Source: Pseudochelatococcus lubricantis (GTDB lineage Bacteria; Pseudomonadota; Alphaproteobacteria; Rhizobiales; Beijerinckiaceae). From it: DNA of 39,817 nt. The position numbers and the translations under genes were made by a program. The notes under the pieces were generated by a model, which worked only from the letters and a program-made list of their open reading frames with translations, was not told where the DNA came from and made no database searches. Below are positions 15,247 to 22,149 of the stretch, piece by piece. Numbering within the stretch: position 1 is the first letter of the stretch; each line of letters starts with the position of its first letter. The DNA lies in the NCBI RefSeq assembly GCF_011762225.1, contig NZ_JAASQI010000015.1:1-39817 (forward strand), read 5' to 3'.

Positions 15247-15993
15247 GTGGAATTGGATGGTCTCTGGCTCGCGGTGGCCTTCTTCCTCATCGCACTGATC
15301 TATGCGTCGGTCGGCCAGGCCGGGGCGTCTGGCTACATCGCGATCATGGCGCTGGTCGGCTTTGCGCCGTTGGCGATGAAGACGACCGCGCTCGCCCTCA
15401 ATCTGCTGGTCGCAGCCATCGGGACAGCCATGTTCCTGAAGGCTGGAAGGCTGTCGTGGCGACGTGTCTGGCCTTTTGCGATCTTGGGCTTCCCGTTCTC
15501 GCTGCTCGGCGGATCTGTCCAGCTACCCCCGGATATCTATTATCCGGTCGTCGGGGTGGTTCTCGTCCTGTCGGCCGTCCAGATGGCGCGGACGGCCCTT
15601 CGTAGATCTGGATCATCTGCTGCCCTGCCAACCGATCCGCCCTTCATCCCGGCACTGGCAACGGGTGCGATCATTGGCTTCATATCCGGCACGACAGGGA
15701 CCGGAGGCGGCGTATTCCTCGCGCCGGTAATCCTCGCGATGAACTGGGGTACAGCACGCCAGACTGCGGCGACAACCGCCGTCTACAACCTGATGAACTC
15801 GGCTGCCGCACTGCTTGGAGCCTATGCCTGGTGGGATCAGATCCCGAGTGCGCTACCCGGGTGGCTGATCGCCGTCGCTGTTGGCGGCTCGCTCGGGGCC
15901 TTCATCGGTAGCCGTTACCTACCCGAACTATGGTTGCGCATCATTCTGGCGGTAATCCTTCTCGCCTCGGGCGTGAGGCTGCTGTTCGGGTGA
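15247..15993 (+). CDS. TSUP (TauE/SafE) family permease
   Basis: A 248-aa integral membrane protein with about eight hydrophobic segments. It has the two-fold repeat of the TSUP family: ASVGQAGASGYIAIMALVGF in the first half and GFISGTTGTGGGVFLAPVIL in the second. TSUP proteins move small anions such as sulfite or organosulfonates; the substrate here is unknown. It lies ahead of arsR within the transposon, so an oxyanion linked to arsenic or sulfur stress is possible. The start is a GTG at 15247. It stands 136 bp from arsR and has its own upstream region. Confidence 0.8.
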   Translation: MELDGLWLAVAFFLIALIYASVGQAGASGYIAIMALVGFAPLAMKTTALALNLLVAAIGTAMFLKAGRLSWRRVWPFAILGFPFSLLGGSVQLPPDIYYPVVGVVLVLSAVQMARTALRRSGSSAALPTDPPFIPALATGAIIGFISGTTGTGGGVFLAPVILAMNWGTARQTAATTAVYNLMNSAAALLGAYAWWDQIPSALPGWLIAVAVGGSLGAFIGSRYLPELWLRIILAVILLASGVRLLFG

Positions 15994-16106
15994 CGGCCAG
16001 CTTACCTGTCACAACCGAGTTTCAGCGATCTCCCCACCGTGATGCGATTATCCCTGGTTACCCGATGAGGTGGAAACTATGGATCGTCCCGGTCTAGACT
16101 TCAGCC

Positions 16107-16132
16107 CATATGTCGATTAGTCTCGACATATG
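16107..16132. promoter_or_regulatory. ArsR operator overlapping the arsR start codon
   Basis: A perfect 10-bp inverted repeat CATATGTCGA (16107-16116) and TCGACATATG (16123-16132) is separated by TTAGTC. The right arm contains the arsR ATG (16130). Bound ArsR would block both RNA polymerase and the first codon. Confidence 0.75.
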
Positions 16133-16501
16133 GAATCAGAAAACGCCATCCTTGCTTTCGCCGCGCTCGCGCAACCGACCCGCCTCGACGTGTTCCGCCT
16201 GCTGATGGAGCACGAGCCGGACGGATTGCCCGCGGGCGAAGTCGCCCGCCGGTTGGATGTCCCGCACAACACCATGTCCACGCATCTGGCGACGCTGACG
16301 CGCGCCGGTCTGATCGATGCCGAGCGGCACAGCCGCTCGATCATCTATCGGGCGCGGCTCGACGCTGTGCGGGAGCTCGCGGGCTTTCTCGTCAAGGATT
16401 GCTGCGGTGGCCGCCCGGAAATCTGCGCGCCGCTGATCGCCGATATTTCCCCTTGCTGCTCACCGCATACCCTCGCCGCCAAGGAGGCCACCCATGACTG
16501 A
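16130..16501 (+). CDS. arsR: ArsR-family arsenite-responsive repressor
   Basis: A 123-aa winged-helix repressor: LAQPTRLDVFRLLMEHEP, then AGEVARRLDVPHNTMSTHLA (recognition helix) and RAGLIDAERHSRSIIY (wing). The arsenite site is at the C-terminal side, Cys91-Cys92 and Cys99 (DCCGGRPEIC), as in the Acidithiobacillus-type ArsR, not in the recognition-helix region as in plasmid R773. A further CC pair is at 109-110. No ribosome site precedes the ATG, which lies inside the operator palindrome, so the message may be leaderless. The gene overlaps the first arsC by 8 bases and heads the operon. Confidence 0.9.
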   Translation: MESENAILAFAALAQPTRLDVFRLLMEHEPDGLPAGEVARRLDVPHNTMSTHLATLTRAGLIDAERHSRSIIYRARLDAVRELAGFLVKDCCGGRPEICAPLIADISPCCSPHTLAAKEATHD

Positions 16502-17021
16502 CCGCATCTACAATGTTCTGTTCCTCTGCACCGGCAACTCGGCGCGCTCGATCCTCGCCGAGAGCATCCTGAACAAGGATGGCGAGGGTCGATTTCGTGC
16601 CTTCTCTGCCGGGTCGCAGCCGAAGGGCGCGGTCAATCCCTTTGCGCTGAAGGTTTTGAAGAGCTTTGACTATCCCGCCGAGGGCTTCCGCTCGAAGGGT
16701 TGGGAGGAGTTTGCCGAGCCTGACGTGCCTGTCATGGATTTCGTCTTTACCGTCTGCGACAGTGCCGCCGGTGAAGCCTGCCCGGTCTGGCCCGGCCAGC
16801 CCCTGACCGCCCATTGGGGGATCGAAGACCCCGCCGCCGTCGATGGGCCGGACATCCAGAAGGAAGCCGCCTTCGTTGCCGCTTTCCGCTACATGAAGAA
16901 CCGCATCTCGGCCTTTACGTCCCTGCCGGTCGCCAGTCTCGACAAGGCGTCGCTCCGCACGAAGCTGACTGAGATCGGCCAGTCCGAAGGTGCGTCGTCT
17001 CCACGCAACAGCGCGGCGTGA
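16494..17021 (+). CDS. arsC: Arsenate reductase, low-molecular-weight phosphatase type
   Basis: A 175-aa reductase with the phosphatase loop LFLCTGNSARS (CX5R, Cys at about residue 12) and the redox cysteines in FTVCDSAAGEACPVW. This type reduces arsenate to arsenite through a cysteine relay re-reduced by thioredoxin. It overlaps arsR by 8 bases and is followed by a second reductase of the other class, so the operon has two independent electron routes for the same reaction. An AAGGAGG precedes the ATG. Confidence 0.92.
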   Translation: MTDRIYNVLFLCTGNSARSILAESILNKDGEGRFRAFSAGSQPKGAVNPFALKVLKSFDYPAEGFRSKGWEEFAEPDVPVMDFVFTVCDSAAGEACPVWPGQPLTAHWGIEDPAAVDGPDIQKEAAFVAAFRYMKNRISAFTSLPVASLDKASLRTKLTEIGQSEGASSPRNSAA

Positions 17022-17029
17022 GGCAGGCA

Positions 17030-17455
17030 ATGGACGTCATCATCTACCACAACCCGGATTGCGGAACCTCGCGCAACACCCTGGCGATGATCCGCAATGC
17101 AGGCGTCGAGCCACATGTCATCGAATATCTCAAGACACCGCCGTCTCGGGACATGCTCACCCAGCTCATCGCGCGCATGGGTATCCCCGTCCGCGCCCTG
17201 CTGCGCGAGAAGGGCACGCCCTATGCTGAGCTTGGCCTGGGCAACCCGGCACTGAGCGACGAGGAGTTGCTCGATGCGATGATGGCGCATCCCATCCTGA
17301 TCAACCGGCCCATCGTCGTCAGCCCGAAGGGCGTTCGGCTTTGCCGACCGTCCGACGACGTGCTCGACCTCCTGCCGCCGCAGCACGGCGCGTTCGTCAA
17401 GGAAGACGGCGAGCGCGTGATCGACGAACACGGCCGGCGCGTCGCAACGGCCTGA
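17030..17455 (+). CDS. arsC: Arsenate reductase, glutaredoxin-dependent type
   Basis: A 141-aa reductase of the ArsC/Spx fold, with the active Cys in IYHNPDCGTSRNTLAMI and the arginine positions typical of the family in LLREKGTPY and INRPIVVSPKGVRL. It uses glutathione and glutaredoxin. The ATG at 17030 is preferred because the family begins just before IYHNP; a GTG four codons earlier (17018) overlaps the stop of the upstream arsC and is an alternative. It is followed after 9 bases by acr3. Confidence 0.92.
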   Translation: MDVIIYHNPDCGTSRNTLAMIRNAGVEPHVIEYLKTPPSRDMLTQLIARMGIPVRALLREKGTPYAELGLGNPALSDEELLDAMMAHPILINRPIVVSPKGVRLCRPSDDVLDLLPPQHGAFVKEDGERVIDEHGRRVATA

Positions 17456-17464
17456 GGGGATCCT

Positions 17465-18520
17465 ATGTCTACCTTCGAACGCTACCTGACCCTCTGGGTC
17501 GCCCTGTGCATTGTCGTCGGTATCGCACTTGGCCATTTTCTGCCGGGCGCATTTCATGCCATCGGCGCGATGGAAATTGCTAAGGTCAACCTGCCGGTTG
17601 CCGTGCTGATCTGGCTGATGGTCATCCCCATGCTGCTCAAGATCGACTTCGCCGCATTGGGCGAGGTCAGCCGGCACTGGCGCGGCATCGGCGTGACGCT
17701 GTTCATCAACTGGGCGGTGAAGCCGTTCTCGATGGCGCTGCTGGGCTGGCTGTTCATCGGCTGGCTATTCCGGCCATACCTGCCTGCGGACCAGATCGAC
17801 AGCTATATTGCCGGCCTCATCATCCTTGCCGCCGCGCCATGCACGGCCATGGTGTTCGTCTGGTCGAACCTTACAAAGGGTGAGCCCCATTTCACGTTGA
17901 GCCAGGTCGCGCTCAACGACGCCATCATGGTCGTCGCCTTCGCGCCCATCGTCGGCCTGCTGCTGGGCCTGTCGGCCATCACCGTGCCATGGGGCACGCT
18001 GGTGCTTTCGGTCGTGCTCTACATCGTCATTCCCGTCATCATCGCACAGATCATTCGTCGCCGGCTTCTGGCGAGCGGCGGGCAGACCGCGCTTGACAGG
18101 CTTCTTGCAAAGCTCGGTCCGGCGTCTCTCGTTGCGCTGCTGGCGACACTCGTTCTCCTGTTCGGGTTTCAGGGCAAGCAGATCATCGCGCAGCCGGCGA
18201 TCATCGGTCTGCTGGCCGTGCCGATCCTGATTCAGGTCTATTTCAACTCCGGCCTTGCCTATCTGCTGAACCGAGTGGCCGGCGAACAGCATTGCGTTGC
18301 CGGTCCCTCGGCGCTGATCGGCGCATCGAACTTCTTCGAACTGGCGGTCGCCGCCGCCATCAGCCTGTTCGGCTTTCATTCGGGTGCGGCGCTCGCCACG
18401 GTTGTCGGCGTGCTGATCGAGGTGCCGGTGATGCTCTCGGTCGTCTGGATCGTGAACCGCTCCAAAGGCTGGTATGAACGCGGCGGCAAAGTCTCCAGAC
18501 TGGCGGAGGCGCATCGCTGA
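17465..18520 (+). CDS. acr3: ACR3-family arsenite efflux permease
   Basis: A 351-aa membrane protein with about ten transmembrane segments. The conserved cysteine motif of ACR3 is visible in [17 protein letters not shown], and [12 protein letters not shown] lies in the fourth helix region. It exports arsenite made by the two reductases. The start has GGGGATC upstream. The stop overlaps the arsH start by one base, so the two are coupled. Confidence 0.93.
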   Translation: MSTFERYLTLWVALCIVVGIALGHFLPGAFHAIGAMEIAKVNLPVAVLIWLMVIPMLLKIDFAALGEVSRHWRGIGVTLFINWAVKPFSMALLGWLFIGWLFRPYLPADQIDSYIAGLIILAAAPCTAMVFVWSNLTKGEPHFTLSQVALNDAIMVVAFAPIVGLLLGLSAITVPWGTLVLSVVLYIVIPVIIAQIIRRRLLASGGQTALDRLLAKLGPASLVALLATLVLLFGFQGKQIIAQPAIIGLLAVPILIQVYFNSGLAYLLNRVAGEQHCVAGPSALIGASNFFELAVAAAISLFGFHSGAALATVVGVLIEVPVMLSVVWIVNRSKGWYERGGKVSRLAEAHR

Positions 18521-19236
18521 TGCCGGACGAGCTTCCCAATCTTGATGCCGGTTGCGCTGATATTCCCGGCATTGACCGGCTGCGCGCAGCAACGCTCTCG
18601 ACCCATCCACCGCGTATCCTGCTGCTTTACGGCTCGCTCCGGGAGCGATCTTACAGTCGCTTCCTGACATTCGAAGCCGAGCGTCTGCTCAAGCATTTCG
18701 GGGCCGAAACACGTATCTTCGATCCGTCCGGCCTGCCGCTGCCGGATGGGGCTGAGGTCAACCATCCCAAGGTGCAGGAACTGCGCGAGCTCTCGCTCTG
18801 GTCAGAAGGTCACGTCTGGACCAGCCCGGAGCGTCACGGTGCGATGAGCGCGGTGATGAAGGCGCAGATCGACTGGATTCCCCTTTCGGTCGGCGCGGTA
18901 AGGCCAACGCAGGGCCGGACACTCGCCGTCATGCAGGTCTCCGGCGGCTCGCAGAGCTTCAACGCCGTCAACCAAATGCGGGTGCTCGGCCGCTGGATGC
19001 GGATGGTGACGATCCCCAACCAGTCCTCCGTCGCCAAAGCCTTTCAGGAGTTCGACGAGGCGGGCCGGATGAAACCGTCGTCCTATTATGATCGAGTGGT
19101 CGACGTGATGGAGGAACTGATGAAGTTCACACTGCTGACGCGCGACGTCTCACCTTACCTGACCGAACGCTATTCCGAACGCAAGGAGAGCGGCGAGGCC
19201 CTGATGCGGCGGGTCAATCTGACGGTCGCGACCTGA
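18520..19236 (+). CDS. arsH: ArsH, NADPH-dependent FMN reductase
   Basis: A 238-aa flavodoxin-fold protein of the ArsH family: the FMN phosphate loop [40 protein letters not shown] and [20 protein letters not shown]. In other bacteria ArsH oxidises trivalent organoarsenicals and reduces quinones. It ends the ars operon, overlapping acr3 by one base, and lies 115 bp from the right inverted repeat. Confidence 0.92.
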   Translation: MPDELPNLDAGCADIPGIDRLRAATLSTHPPRILLLYGSLRERSYSRFLTFEAERLLKHFGAETRIFDPSGLPLPDGAEVNHPKVQELRELSLWSEGHVWTSPERHGAMSAVMKAQIDWIPLSVGAVRPTQGRTLAVMQVSGGSQSFNAVNQMRVLGRWMRMVTIPNQSSVAKAFQEFDEAGRMKPSSYYDRVVDVMEELMKFTLLTRDVSPYLTERYSERKESGEALMRRVNLTVAT

Positions 19237-19351
19237 ACACTTTAACATTCCGGCATCATTGCTCGCGAAGTGACCAGTCTCTGAGGGCAGAGCTAGCTTG
19301 GGTCGCACCGCGTCTCTGAGTGCGGGAAGGGTCAGCCGCAGGGCTCAGGAT

Positions 19352-19369
19352 GAGTTTCTGCACAGCCTG
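19352..19369 (-). repeat. Right terminal inverted repeat of the ars transposon
   Basis: GAGTTTCTGCACAGCCTG, the exact reverse complement of 13555-13572, followed by CCCC. Confidence 0.75.
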
Positions 19370-19390
19370 CCCCGCAACGCCCCCTTTAGA

Positions 19391-19469
19391 GTGAGAGTGC
19401 GGACCGGGTTTGCCGTGACGGGTTGAGGGCTGGAGAAGAGGTCTCCGGCGCCCGTCGCGGAGAACCGCG
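19391..19469 (+). promoter_or_regulatory. Structured 5' leader of ardC (leader type A, copy 1)
   Basis: Outer stem GACGGG (19417-19422) with CCCGTC (19451-19456); inner stem GGAGA (19432-19436) with TCTCC (19442-19446) and loop AGAGG. GCGGAG follows, 8 bases from the ATG, and can itself fold into CGCGG-AGAA-CCGCG next to the start. The leader begins with GTGAGAGTGCGGAC, shared with copy 3. Confidence 0.65.
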
Positions 19470-20423
19470 ATGTCCAGACAGGATCGCAGCGCGCGCCCCG
19501 GCTCGGATCGGGCGAGCCTTTACGACGATATCACAAACAAGATCATCGGCGAACTGGAGGCCGGCCGCTTCCCTTGGGTTCAGCCCTGGGGCTCGGCCGC
19601 TGTCAAGGCGCCGCTCGCCATGCCGCAGAACGCCGCCACAGGCCGGCGCTATTCGGGGATAAACGTCCTCATCCTCTGGGGCGCCGTCATCGAGCATGGT
19701 TTCCCCGGCCAGAGCTGGCTCACCTTCCGCCAGGCGCTTTCCCTCGGCGGCAATGTCAGGAAGGGCGAGCGCGGCACCACCGTCGTCTATGCTGATCGTT
19801 TCACCCCCGAGGACGAAAAGCGCCGCGCCCGCGAGGCCGGCGAGGACGCTCAGGCGATTCCGTTCCTGAAGCGCTTCACGGTCTTCAACGCCGCTCAATG
19901 CGACGGCCTGCCTGAAGAAATCGCCGTCGTCGCACCGCCGCCCGAACCGGGCCTGATCGAGCCGCGCGTCGAGGCCCTGATCCGGGCGACCGGCATCGAC
20001 TTCCGCATCGGCGGAGACCGCGCCTTCTATGTCCCGGCGCATGACTATGTCGTCGTTCCGCCGCCGCAGGCGTATTTCGAGCCGATCAACTGGCACCGTA
20101 CGGCCCTGCATGAGCTCGGACACGCGACGGGCCATCCCTTGCGCCTCGGCCGTGATTTCTCCGGCTCCTTCGGCACCAAGAAATACGCCTTCGAGGAGCT
20201 GATCGCCGAGATCAACGCGGCCTTCTGCTGCGCCTCGCTCGGCATCGCTCCGACCGTCCGCCATGCCGACTATATCGGCTCCTGGCTCGACGTCCTGCGC
20301 GAGGACAATCGCGCCATCGTCCGAGCCGCCTCCCAAGCCAGCAAGGCGGCCGACTGGCTTCTCAGCTTCCTGCCGGATGCCGGCAGCATCGACCAGAACG
20401 ACGACGAGCGGGAGGCGGCGTGA
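19470..20423 (+). CDS. ardC: ArdC-like antirestriction protein, second copy
   Basis: A 317-aa ArdC-family protein with the N-terminal ssDNA-binding region (YSGINVLILWGAVI, QSWLTFRQALSLGGNVRKGE) and a zincin-like domain with HELGHATGH (His214-Glu215 and His218). It is clearly diverged from the copy at 1826-2734 (HELTHW), so the two belong to different elements and not to a recent duplication. It is the first gene of an operon with the PP-loop protein at 20423, overlapping it by one base, and is preceded by a type A leader. Confidence 0.92.
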   Translation: MSRQDRSARPGSDRASLYDDITNKIIGELEAGRFPWVQPWGSAAVKAPLAMPQNAATGRRYSGINVLILWGAVIEHGFPGQSWLTFRQALSLGGNVRKGERGTTVVYADRFTPEDEKRRAREAGEDAQAIPFLKRFTVFNAAQCDGLPEEIAVVAPPPEPGLIEPRVEALIRATGIDFRIGGDRAFYVPAHDYVVVPPPQAYFEPINWHRTALHELGHATGHPLRLGRDFSGSFGTKKYAFEELIAEINAAFCCASLGIAPTVRHADYIGSWLDVLREDNRAIVRAASQASKAADWLLSFLPDAGSIDQNDDEREAA

Positions 20424-21370
20424 TGAACGCGCTCGCCTTTCCGGGTTTCGTCCCCGACCCCGCGCAGTCGGCCGACATCCGCCTGCGCGTCCTCAGCCTC
20501 GGCGCCGGCGTCCAGTCCACGACGCTGGCGCTGATGGCGGCGCATGGCGAAGTCGGCCCCATGCCCGATTGCGCCATCTTCGCCGATACCGGGTGGGAGC
20601 CGCAGGCCGTCTATGACCATCTCGCCTGGCTGCGGTCGCCCAATGTCCTGCCGTTTCCCGTCCATATCGTCTCGGCCGGGGATCTGCGCGCCGACCTCAT
20701 CGCCGGCGCACAGGGCGAGCGCTGGGCCTCCATTCCAGCCTTCACCCGCACCGTGACGCCTGCCGGGAGCGAGCTTCCCGTCTATGACGAGGACGAAAAC
20801 GGCGATCTCGTCGTTGTCGGCTCCCGCATCGTGGCTACCGAGCGGGCCAACATCGGCATGATCCGCCGCCAATGCACCGGAGACTACAAGATCGTGCCGA
20901 TCAGGCGGAAAGTGCGCGAGCTGCTCGGCATCGCCGGGCGGCGCTCGCCCACGTCGCCGGTCACCGAGCAATGGATCGGGATTTCGCTCGACGAGGCCCT
21001 TCGCATGAAACCCTCTTTCGAGAGCTGGCAGGTCAACCGCTGGCCCCTGATCGAGCGGGGCCTGACCCGACAGGACTGCCTGCGCTGGCTGGAACGGCAC
21101 GATTATCCTCTGCCGCCCAAAAGCGCCTGCATCGGGTGTCCGTTTCATTCCGACGATCACTGGCGACAGATGCGCGACCATGATCCCGAAGCCTGGGCGG
21201 ACGCCGTGTCGGTCGACGCCGCCATCCGCACCGGTTTCCGCGGCATCCGCGCCGAAGTCTATCTGCACCGCTCCGCCGTGCCGCTCGACCAAGCCGACCT
21301 ATCGACGGCCGCCGACCGCGGCCAGCTCGATCTCTGGCCGAACGAGTGCGAGGGCATGTGCGGGGTCTGA
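20423..21370 (+). CDS. PP-loop/PAPS-reductase-like protein of mobile elements
   Basis: A 315-aa protein of the PAPS reductase/N-type ATP pyrophosphatase superfamily. The PP-loop is SLGAGVQSTTLALMA near residue 30, with FADTGWEP following. A cysteine cluster lies near the C-terminus (SACIGCPFHSDDHW) and another at the very end (NECEGMC), suggesting an iron-sulfur or zinc site. Related proteins are found in phages and conjugative elements; the relatives DndC and sulfate-reduction enzymes suggest nucleotide or sulfur chemistry, but the substrate is unknown. GGAGG 7 bases upstream and the TGATG overlap with ardC support the ATG at 20423. Confidence 0.75.
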   Translation: MNALAFPGFVPDPAQSADIRLRVLSLGAGVQSTTLALMAAHGEVGPMPDCAIFADTGWEPQAVYDHLAWLRSPNVLPFPVHIVSAGDLRADLIAGAQGERWASIPAFTRTVTPAGSELPVYDEDENGDLVVVGSRIVATERANIGMIRRQCTGDYKIVPIRRKVRELLGIAGRRSPTSPVTEQWIGISLDEALRMKPSFESWQVNRWPLIERGLTRQDCLRWLERHDYPLPPKSACIGCPFHSDDHWRQMRDHDPEAWADAVSVDAAIRTGFRGIRAEVYLHRSAVPLDQADLSTAADRGQLDLWPNECEGMCGV

Positions 21371-21485
21371 TTCCCTGAAAGCCGCAAAGGCGCAAAGCCG
21401 CTTCTCCGGCTTTCCGGGTGTCCGCTTCTGCGTTTTCCCGCGTTTCCGGTTCGTCAGCTTGCAGCCTTGCGCCACGACGCTCAGC

Positions 21486-21788
21486 CTACCGGCCGTCCTT
21501 CATCAACCCTGCCCAGACAGCGAGAATATCGCCTTCGGCCGCGTTGTCCTCAGCGACAACCACGCTGAACACGGCGAGCGTGCCGGCGAACTCCTCCATA
21601 TCCATCACGCCCCGTGCGTGAAGCATTGTCGCCAACAGCATCAGTGCCTTGCCTTGTGCGGTGATGACGGCCCGGTCCGCCTCGGAAAAGCGGACATGGC
21701 GGGCTGGCGACGCCCCCAGCCATCGGCGCAGAACACGCGCCAAGTCCGCCCAGGGCGGATTTCTCCAGCCAGAAATCATAGCGTCCAT
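21486..21788 (-). CDS. Small helical unknown protein, 100 aa
   Basis: A helical protein (MDAMISGWRNPPWADLARVL, then RFSEADRAVITAQGKALMLL and MDMEEFAGTLAVFSVVVAED). No family recognised. The start at 21788 follows GGGGAA; in-frame codons further upstream run through the operator region and are unlikely. It is divergent from the ParB-like gene, with inverted TGAACAC sites between them. Confidence 0.6.
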   Translation of the reverse strand: MDAMISGWRNPPWADLARVLRRWLGASPARHVRFSEADRAVITAQGKALMLLATMLHARGVMDMEEFAGTLAVFSVVVAEDNAAEGDILAVWAGLMKDGR

Positions 21789-21825
21789 AGACAATTCCCC
21801 GCCGCCCCGACTGGCGCCGGGACGG

Positions 21826-21970
21826 TTGAACACGCGTGAACACTGGGAACCGCGCCCCACGTATTTCCCACGCCGGGCAAGCCCGACGCCGATGGGTATT
21901 CTATTCCGTGGGCCGCCCGACATAGTCGGTGACCCAGTGTTCAAACGCTTGATGCGATCGATGCGGTGTT
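21826..21970. promoter_or_regulatory. Four TGAACAC sites between divergent genes
   Basis: TGAACAC occurs twice in direct order near 21826-21844 (TTGAACACGCGTGAACACTGG) and in inverted form (GTGTTCA) near 21940 and 21967. The inner pair gives AACACTGG / CCAGTGTT. The layout suggests a dimeric repressor acting on both divergent promoters. Confidence 0.5.
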
Positions 21971-22070
21971 CAAGCCGCAGGCGATGCAATCCCTATGGCA
22001 CAGGAAGACAGTCCTGAACATCGCCGTTCCGTTCTCGCCCCTGGCCAGACGACAGGGTCCGACCAGCAGA

Positions 22071-22149
22071 GTGAGAGGGAGGTGGGGATTTTCGTGACGG
22101 GTTCGGGTCGAGAGAGAGGCTCTCGGCGCCCGTCGCGGAGACTACCACG
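22071..22149 (+). promoter_or_regulatory. Structured 5' leader (type A, copy 2)
   Basis: Outer stem GACGGG (22096-22101) with CCCGTC (22129-22134); inner stem CGAGAG (22109-22114) with CTCTCG (22120-22125), loop AGAGG. Compared with copy 1 the inner stem differs on both sides but still pairs. GCGGAG follows, 9 bases from the ATG at 22150. Confidence 0.65.

Larger units (their letters stand above)
13555..19369. mobile_element. IS1182-type transposon carrying arsenic-resistance genes
   Basis: The unit is bounded by an 18-bp perfect inverted repeat, CAGGCTGTGCAGAAACTC (13555-13572, and inverted at 19352-19369), with CCCC on both outer flanks (13551-13554 and 19370-19373), which could be a 4-bp target duplication. 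Inside are one IS1182-family transposase at the left and six rightward genes: TSUP permease, arsR, two arsC, acr3 and arsH. I found no second copy of the repeat between the transposase and the first ars-cluster gene, so the transposase appears to mobilise the whole 5.8 kb as a transporter IS with passenger genes. Confidence 0.7.

Noticed and set aside
13551-19373. CCCC on both sides of the ars transposon as a proven target duplication.
   Set aside because: Four Cs are too likely by chance in this GC-rich DNA; it is kept only as a possible duplication, the inverted repeats being the real evidence.
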